From Nitrospira sp. (lineage in GTDB: Bacteria; Nitrospirota; Nitrospiria; Nitrospirales; Nitrospiraceae): 46,832 nucleotides of DNA. Both the position numbers and the translations under genes were made by a program. Where the stretch lies: contig JARFPM010000048.1 of assembly GCA_030444405.1 (NCBI GenBank), positions 4,245 through 51,076 of the forward strand. Reading direction: 5' to 3'. Of the stretch, positions 42,483 through 46,832 are shown one piece after another. The notes below the pieces were generated by a model. The model searched no databases, had not been told where the DNA came from, and saw nothing but the letters and a program-made list of their open reading frames with translations. The stretch's first letter is position 1. Each line of letters opens with the position of its first letter.

Positions 42483-43943
42483 ATGTTGCAAGATGCTGAC
42501 GCCCTTCCGCAATTAATCGGGGAATATAGGCCGCTCGATCAATGGCAGACTCATCTCAACCAGGTTTTTTATGGGCTGCGAGGGGACAAACTCCGAGCCT
42601 ATTACCAGACCTTCGCTTCCGCAGATTTCCGACTGGCCCATGCGCTGGCGGCGGATTATTTCGAGCGCGTCTCCAAGCGCGAGAAGACCGCGCCCCGTCC
42701 AGTGGTGACCATCAATCGCCAATCGCCCGATCCCTCACGCGGGACGCCTCATCCCTCGCCCCTTACGGTTCTAGAGTTGGGGCCCGGCAACGGCAACCTA
42801 GCGGCCTGCTTCCTTAGCCATCTCAAGGTGCTCGACCGAGAAGGCAAGGTCTATCCGCGTGTGCGATATGTCATGGTCGATTGGGACGAGTCGATGTTGG
42901 CAGGGGCATTGGCTCAGCCTGACCTCGCAGTGCATCGAGCCCATGTCGAAATCTACCGAGGATCCGTCGAACGCCTGGGAGAAATCGCCGATGCCACTGT
43001 TGACCGGATCATCTGTAATGAGTTGTGGAACGATCTGCCGACGAAATTACTGGCGAAGCATGGCGGCGAGGTCGAGGAAGAATATCTCCGTCCCAACCTG
43101 AGTGAGTCGCTCCATGCCAACATTCAAGATTGGTCGGCGTTCGTCCGGGCTTTTCAGGACAAGGATCTCGTTACACTCCAGACGTTCCCCGCGTTCCTCG
43201 ATGAACTGGTCTGGGAAAAAGAATACCGCAAAGTCGAGTGGAAGGACGTGCCCTATCGGAAAACGATCGCCGAATTCCTCCAGTCCATCGACCAAGAAGT
43301 CTTGATACCGGTCAACGTCGGCGCCTTCGCGACCCTGAAAGAGGCGAAGCGGCTCCTGGCTCCCGATGCCATTGGCTTCAGCGCGTTCGATGCCGGCACG
43401 GGGGACATGAAAGTCCTCAACGACCCGGAGAAACCCTGTTACGGCCAGTTCGGCGGACAATACAGTTTCATGATCAACTTCGCGTTGGTGGAAGCCGTGG
43501 TCAAGCATCTGGGCATGAAAGAAACGAGGCTTGAGTCGCAGCGGGAATTCGTCGGGCGGTCGTTGAATACAAACGTTGTCACGCTCATGGATCTGTTGGC
43601 GACCCACCCGTCTGCGGGACCGAAACTCCAGCCATGGGAACAAGATCGGCTTGTGTTGAAAACCATCAGGGCACTCAACGAAACATTCGAGAGCCCCTAT
43701 CGTCGCCGGCTCGAGTTTTCGTTGGGGACTGATATGCCACCGGAAGAGCGAGAGACCTCGGGCGCAATCCTGCGTTCCCTGAAGGACAACGGTATCCCTG
43801 ACACCGTGGCTTACGTGACGGAAGAAGAACTCACCTGTGCGCAGAAAGATTTGGAAGAGATCGGCTACGATGTAGATGCCATTCGGATGGCCGTGAACGC
43901 GCCTCCTAGCCCTATCGAGTACTGCCACTTCGCCTGCCGGTAA
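42483..43943 (+). CDS. SAM-dependent methyltransferase, MidA-like (class I)
   Basis: A 486-residue class I methyltransferase. The SAM-binding motif VLELGPGNGNLA and the following acidic VMVDWDES are clear, as is a NELWNDLP segment typical of MidA/NDUFAF7-type arginine methyltransferases. MidA family members act on complex I assembly; this one is longer and the substrate is unverified. Residues about 73-95 (VTINRQSPDPSRGTPHPS) are encoded by low-complexity ATCGCC/ATCCCTC-type sequence and look like an insertion. No recognisable downstream operon partner; a small hairpin follows at 43974-43988. Confidence 0.75.
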   Translation: MLQDADALPQLIGEYRPLDQWQTHLNQVFYGLRGDKLRAYYQTFASADFRLAHALAADYFERVSKREKTAPRPVVTINRQSPDPSRGTPHPSPLTVLELGPGNGNLAACFLSHLKVLDREGKVYPRVRYVMVDWDESMLAGALAQPDLAVHRAHVEIYRGSVERLGEIADATVDRIICNELWNDLPTKLLAKHGGEVEEEYLRPNLSESLHANIQDWSAFVRAFQDKDLVTLQTFPAFLDELVWEKEYRKVEWKDVPYRKTIAEFLQSIDQEVLIPVNVGAFATLKEAKRLLAPDAIGFSAFDAGTGDMKVLNDPEKPCYGQFGGQYSFMINFALVEAVVKHLGMKETRLESQREFVGRSLNTNVVTLMDLLATHPSAGPKLQPWEQDRLVLKTIRALNETFESPYRRRLEFSLGTDMPPEERETSGAILRSLKDNGIPDTVAYVTEEELTCAQKDLEEIGYDVDAIRMAVNAPPSPIEYCHFACR

Positions 43944-43973
43944 CGAGAGCGTTTGTGAGTCGTTCTCTATCGT

Positions 43974-43988
43974 ACCGCCACAGGCGGT
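43974..43988 (+). terminator. Short hairpin after the methyltransferase gene
   Basis: ACCGCC (43974-43979), a 3-nt loop, and GGCGGT (43983-43988). It lies 31 nt after the methyltransferase stop. No T-run follows, so it is only a weak candidate for termination before the guanidine operon. Confidence 0.35.
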
Positions 43989-44122
43989 TAAGACGTAACG
44001 AGTTTGTGGAGAACAGGGATGTGTTAGTCAAAATTGGAGTTGACTGAAACACCGGATTCCGATTGAAGGTGTGCCGGCAACGAAGGCGAAATTGTCGGGA
44101 GTGCGGTGTGCTTTTAGAGAGC

Positions 44123-44151
44123 TTGACTTTGGTATGGCAAGTTAATAGGAT
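44123..44151 (+). promoter_or_regulatory. Sigma70-like promoter of the guanidine operon
   Basis: TTGACT (44123-44128), a 17-nt spacer and TAGGAT (44146-44151) form a sigma70-like promoter. Transcription would begin around 44157-44160, just ahead of the riboswitch P1 strand at 44164. Location and spacing agree with the position expected for a riboswitch leader. Confidence 0.6.
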
Positions 44152-44163
44152 TTCCCAAGATCG

Positions 44164-44301
44164 TTCCAAAAGGAAAACTAGGGTTCCGGCTTCCTTTTAG
44201 GGGAGTGTCTGGTCCAAGAGTTTTCGGTCTCGCATAACGAGGCTCCACGGAGGGATAAAAGCCCGGGAGATCATGTACTGAGGTACATGGCCTTTTGGGA
44301 A
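44164..44301 (+). promoter_or_regulatory. Guanidine-I (ykkC) riboswitch, translational ON switch predicted
   Basis: The aptamer carries the class I guanidine signature blocks: ACTAGGGTTCCG (44177-44188), CTGGTCCAAGAG (44209-44220) and GGAGGGATAAAAGCCCGGGA (44249-44268). P2 is GTCTCG/CGAGGC (44227-44232 with 44238-44243). The outer helix pairs 44164-44173 with 44291-44301 (10 bp, one bulged G), enclosing an extra hairpin at 44272-44289. The same 3' strand can instead pair with 44310-44319, which contains half of the AAGGAGG site for the ATG at 44330. Guanidine binding should favour the outer helix and free the ribosome-binding site. Confidence 0.93.
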
Positions 44302-44329
44302 TTTGACCTTTCCAGAAGGAGGCTTTGTT

Positions 44330-45721
44330 ATGCATTTCCAACCCATAGTTCTTTGTTCTTTCCGTACCGGATCAATCAGACCTGCTGCCACGTCAGAGAG
44401 GTCTGTTATCTTAATGAAAGAGAGTCCGGATACGCATTTTCCTGCTTCCGCTACGAGTGCTCCCGAGACACTCCACCGCAGCCTCAGTCTCTGGAACAGC
44501 CTGACCATCGGCTTCGCGACCGTCTCGCCGGTTGCCGGGCTCTACGCCATCATAGGTGTCCAGACCATAGTGACAGGCGGCGGTTGGTTTGCTCCGCTGG
44601 CCCTCTGTCTGGTGATGCAGCTGCTGGTGGCGACCGTGTACGCGGAGCTGTCCTCGCAGATTCCGATCGCGGGGGGCGCGTACAAATGGGCAAGGCAACT
44701 CGCAGGCGCCACCACAGGCACGTATGCCGGGGCTATCTATGTCAGCTCCACCATCGCGATGCTCACCACGACCGCCTACACCGGTGGGATCTGGCTGGCA
44801 ATGTTTTTCGGATCAGGCAGCGGAACTGGAGTCACCCTCGTGATATGGGGGGCGGTGTTTATGCTCGTCTGCACCGTCCTCAACCTGGTCCACGTCTCGG
44901 TATTTAAGTTTCTCATTTCCCTGGGAGTCTATGCGGAAATCGTCGGTTCCTTCGGTGTTGCGCTGCTGCTATTTTTCTTTTTCCGGCAGCATGATTTCTC
45001 CGAACTGTTTGCACATCTCGGGACAGGAACTGCCCCCAGCCAGACCGCTGCGTTTCTGGCGGCGCTCGCTATTTCTGGTTGGGCTTTCATAGGCTTCGAT
45101 GCCTGCTCGACCATCGCCGAAGAAACTCACGAGCCCAAGCGGATGGTGCCGCGTGCGATCTTTTTCTCTCTCTGCATGGTGGGCAGCGTGGTGCTCTTCA
45201 ACTCTGCTGCCCTTACTCTCAGCTTCAACCGCGAGACCTTACAGCAGACGAACGCCGCGTCCGATCCTGTCACACCTGTGATCGTCGCCAACTTTGGCGC
45301 TTGGGCAGAAACCCCCTTTCTGGCAATTGTCATGATCGCGTTCCTGGCTTGTGGATCGTCCATGGTCCAGTACACATCCCGTATCGTGTTTTCCATGGCT
45401 CGCGAAGGAAGTATGCCGGCCGTCCTCAGTCGGGTCACTGCGGCGGGGGCTCCCCGGAACGCCGTGCTATTCACAGTTTTGCTGGCCACGCTTGGCTTGC
45501 TCTTCGGGCTCAATGATGAAGCCGTCGCCACGGTACTGGCGTTCGGCACGGGCGGCTTGTACGCCATGTTTGCGATGACCACGGGCGTTGGACTTTACAC
45601 TCGCCTCACTGGCCGCTGGGACCCCTCGTTAGGTCAACTGAAACTGGGCTCGTGGGGATTACTGATCAATACGGCTCGGAAGCATTCTAGGTTTGACCAC
45701 GCTGTATCTTCTGGTAGGTAG
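44330..45721 (+). CDS. APC-family permease (candidate guanidine uptake), C-terminus truncated
   Basis: A 463-residue amino acid/polyamine/organocation-type permease. ATG 44330 has a perfect AAGGAGG 7 nt upstream (44316-44322); ATG 44414 is an in-frame alternative at the usual family N-terminus. Ten membrane helices can be counted; signature segments include TM1 GFATVSPVAGLY, GGAYKWARQLAG and FSMAREGSMPAVLSR. The protein then stops after LGSWGLLINTARKHS with a polar tail, before TM11-12 of the usual 12. It sits behind a guanidine-I riboswitch and ahead of the guanidine hydrolase, so guanidine is the likely substrate (inference). As sequenced it may be non-functional or differently organised. 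Confidence 0.8.
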   Translation: MHFQPIVLCSFRTGSIRPAATSERSVILMKESPDTHFPASATSAPETLHRSLSLWNSLTIGFATVSPVAGLYAIIGVQTIVTGGGWFAPLALCLVMQLLVATVYAELSSQIPIAGGAYKWARQLAGATTGTYAGAIYVSSTIAMLTTTAYTGGIWLAMFFGSGSGTGVTLVIWGAVFMLVCTVLNLVHVSVFKFLISLGVYAEIVGSFGVALLLFFFFRQHDFSELFAHLGTGTAPSQTAAFLAALAISGWAFIGFDACSTIAEETHEPKRMVPRAIFFSLCMVGSVVLFNSAALTLSFNRETLQQTNAASDPVTPVIVANFGAWAETPFLAIVMIAFLACGSSMVQYTSRIVFSMAREGSMPAVLSRVTAAGAPRNAVLFTVLLATLGLLFGLNDEAVATVLAFGTGGLYAMFAMTTGVGLYTRLTGRWDPSLGQLKLGSWGLLINTARKHSRFDHAVSSGR

Positions 45722-45865
45722 ACCAACAAGGAACGACGTCTCGATGTGTCCGAGAAAGTCCGCACCAACTCAAGAATGAAAGACAGCTCGTTCGTCAAGT
45801 CTTGTGTCGCAAGGAGGGTTTCCCACAGAGTCAGAAATTCATTCATCTTGTAGAAAGGGGCAATC
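45722..45865. other. Short gap between permease and hydrolase genes
   Basis: 144 nt with no gene on the plus strand. No membrane helix TM11-12 coding is found in any plus frame. A plus-frame stretch at about 45665-45780 reads LGLTTLYLLVG but stops soon after. On the minus strand an open frame covers this region, with no recognisable family. AAAGGGG at 45854-45860 is the ribosome-binding site of the next gene. Confidence 0.5.
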
Positions 45866-46832
45866 ATGGCGAAAAAGAGAACATACCAAGGCAAGGTTCC
45901 ACTGCATGACAAATATGGTCCGGAAGCGAAATATGCAGTCGAGGCCGAGGCGCTGCTGCCGACCACGAAATATGAAGAAGAAATCGCTCGAGGCCTGGAG
46001 CTGGGCCTGCCTGGCGCCGATTCCATCAAAGATCGCCGGATTCCCACCTTTAGCCGAGGGGAGCTTCCTCACTTCGCCGGCATCAACACCTTTATCAAGG
46101 CTCCGTATGTCGAAGATGTCCGCAAGTGCGGCCAATACGATGTCGCCATTCTCGGGGCGCCGTTCGACGGCGGGACGACATACCGGTCCGGCACCAGGTT
46201 CGGCCCACAGGGAATTCGCAAGATTTCGGCGTTATACGGGACGTACAGCTTCGAGCTCGGGGTAGATCTGCGTGAATCCGTGTCCATCTGCGATGTGGGC
46301 GACGTCTTCACGATTCCCGGCAACATTGAGAAAACCTTCGATCAAGTCAGCAAGGGCGTGGGGCATGTCTATGCCAGCGGCGCGTTTCCCGTCGTACTCG
46401 GAGGGGATCATTCGTTAGGCTTTGCAACGGTCCGGGGCGTGGCGCAGCATCTGAACGGCAAGAAGCTCGGCATCCTCCACTTCGACCGGCATGTGGACAC
46501 ACAGGAGACCGATCTCGATGAACGCATGCATACCACACCCTGGTTTCATGCGACGAATATCCCCAACGTGCCGGCCAAGAATCTGGTTCAGATCGGCATC
46601 GGCGGCTGGCAAGCGCCCAGACCAGGCGTGAAGTCCGGCCGTGAACGCCAAACCACGATCATGACCGTGACCGACTGCGTGGAAATGGGCATCGAAAATG
46701 CTGCGAAGCAGGCGCTCGAAGTGGCATGGGATGGTGTTGATGCGGTGTGGTTGAGCTTCGACGTGGACTGCTTGGACGCGGCCTTTGTGCCGGGCACCGG
46801 TTGGCCGGAGCCAGGCGGGTTTCTGCCACGTG
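45866..46832 (+). CDS. gdmH: Guanidine hydrolase (Ni-dependent ureohydrolase type), cut by window end
   Basis: First 322 codons of an arginase/agmatinase-family enzyme from ATG 45866 (AAAGGGG, 5 nt away); no stop before the window ends. Metal ligands: H182 (GGDHS), D207/H209/D211 in FDRHVDTQE, D299 and D301 in SFDVDCLD. Differences from agmatinase: an N-terminal extension of about 85 residues, Arg in place of Ala in the DAHxD motif (DRHVD), a TQETDLDERMHT block after it and Trp313 in GTGWPEPGG where agmatinases have Thr. These match, from memory, the Ni-dependent guanidine hydrolase of cyanobacteria and Nitrospira, which yields urea and ammonia. Downstream HypA/B-like nickel accessory genes would be expected outside the window. 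Confidence 0.9.
   Translation, partial: MAKKRTYQGKVPLHDKYGPEAKYAVEAEALLPTTKYEEEIARGLELGLPGADSIKDRRIPTFSRGELPHFAGINTFIKAPYVEDVRKCGQYDVAILGAPFDGGTTYRSGTRFGPQGIRKISALYGTYSFELGVDLRESVSICDVGDVFTIPGNIEKTFDQVSKGVGHVYASGAFPVVLGGDHSLGFATVRGVAQHLNGKKLGILHFDRHVDTQETDLDERMHTTPWFHATNIPNVPAKNLVQIGIGGWQAPRPGVKSGRERQTTIMTVTDCVEMGIENAAKQALEVAWDGVDAVWLSFDVDCLDAAFVPGTGWPEPGGFLPR

Noticed and set aside
45634-46047. Minus-strand open frame overlapping the permease end and hydrolase start
   Set aside because: It overlaps two genes with strong evidence and its product has no recognised family. A transposase remnant was considered because the permease is truncated here, but no motif supports it.
45866-46832. Annotation as agmatinase (speB)
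   Set aside because: The DRHVDTQE and GTGWPEPGG motifs, the long N-terminal extension and the guanidine riboswitch fit guanidine hydrolase better than agmatinase.
1-46832. CRISPR array, prophage or complete insertion sequence
   Set aside because: No regularly spaced direct repeats, no integrase or phage structural genes and no intact transposase were found on reading both strands.

Overview
The window reads as a chromosomal segment of a Gram-negative bacterium, most likely a Nitrospira (Nitrospirota). This is inferred from the gene families together: a Ni-type guanidine hydrolase behind a guanidine-I riboswitch, two type IV pilus minor-pilin operons, and lipid-A-type envelope genes. No rRNA or other phylogenetic marker confirms it.

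Layout. 1-3.9 kb: end of a type I restriction locus (hsdR plus an overlapping YgjP-like metallopeptidase). 4.0-8.1 kb: accessory region on mixed strands, with an RCK potassium channel flanked by a 35-nt direct repeat, a J-domain-like protein, about 600 nt of non-coding DNA, a frameshifted remnant of a membrane metal-dependent hydrolase and an intact gene of a related type. 8.4-14.8 kb: housekeeping block (citramalate synthase, IHF alpha, MerR regulator, tRNA-Pro(GGG) with CCA, a clear terminator, surE, dedA, cysS, rlmB). 14.8-30.7 kb: pilus region, with a stand-alone LuxR-type HTH protein, prepilin peptidase, minor-pilin operon A (FimT/PilV/PilW/PilX-like), PilB ATPase, a PilZ protein, minor-pilin operon B in the same order, a small secreted protein, PilY1 and an Ig/cadherin-like secreted protein. 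30.7-33.3 kb: phoH-ybeY-ftsY. 33.3-38.6 kb: double-receiver response regulator, M1-like peptidase, TolB-like propeller and PAP2 phosphatase. 38.7-42.3 kb, minus strand: envelope lipid glycosylation set (GT2, LpxB-N-type small protein, ArnT-like GT39) plus a secreted protein. 42.5-43.9 kb: MidA-like methyltransferase.

The most striking locus is the right end, 44.1-46.8 kb: a sigma70-like promoter, a guanidine-I (ykkC) riboswitch, an APC-type permease and the first 322 codons of a ureohydrolase with the features of the Ni-dependent guanidine hydrolase. The riboswitch mechanism can be read by hand: the 3' strand of the outer P1 helix (44291-44301) can pair either with the 5' P1 strand (44164-44173) or with 44310-44319, which overlaps the AAGGAGG ribosome-binding site of the permease. 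This predicts a translational ON switch. The permease lacks the last two membrane helices expected for its family.

A second anomaly is pilY1. Its frame opens without a signal peptide, inside and out of frame with a small upstream gene that has one, which looks like a junction deletion.
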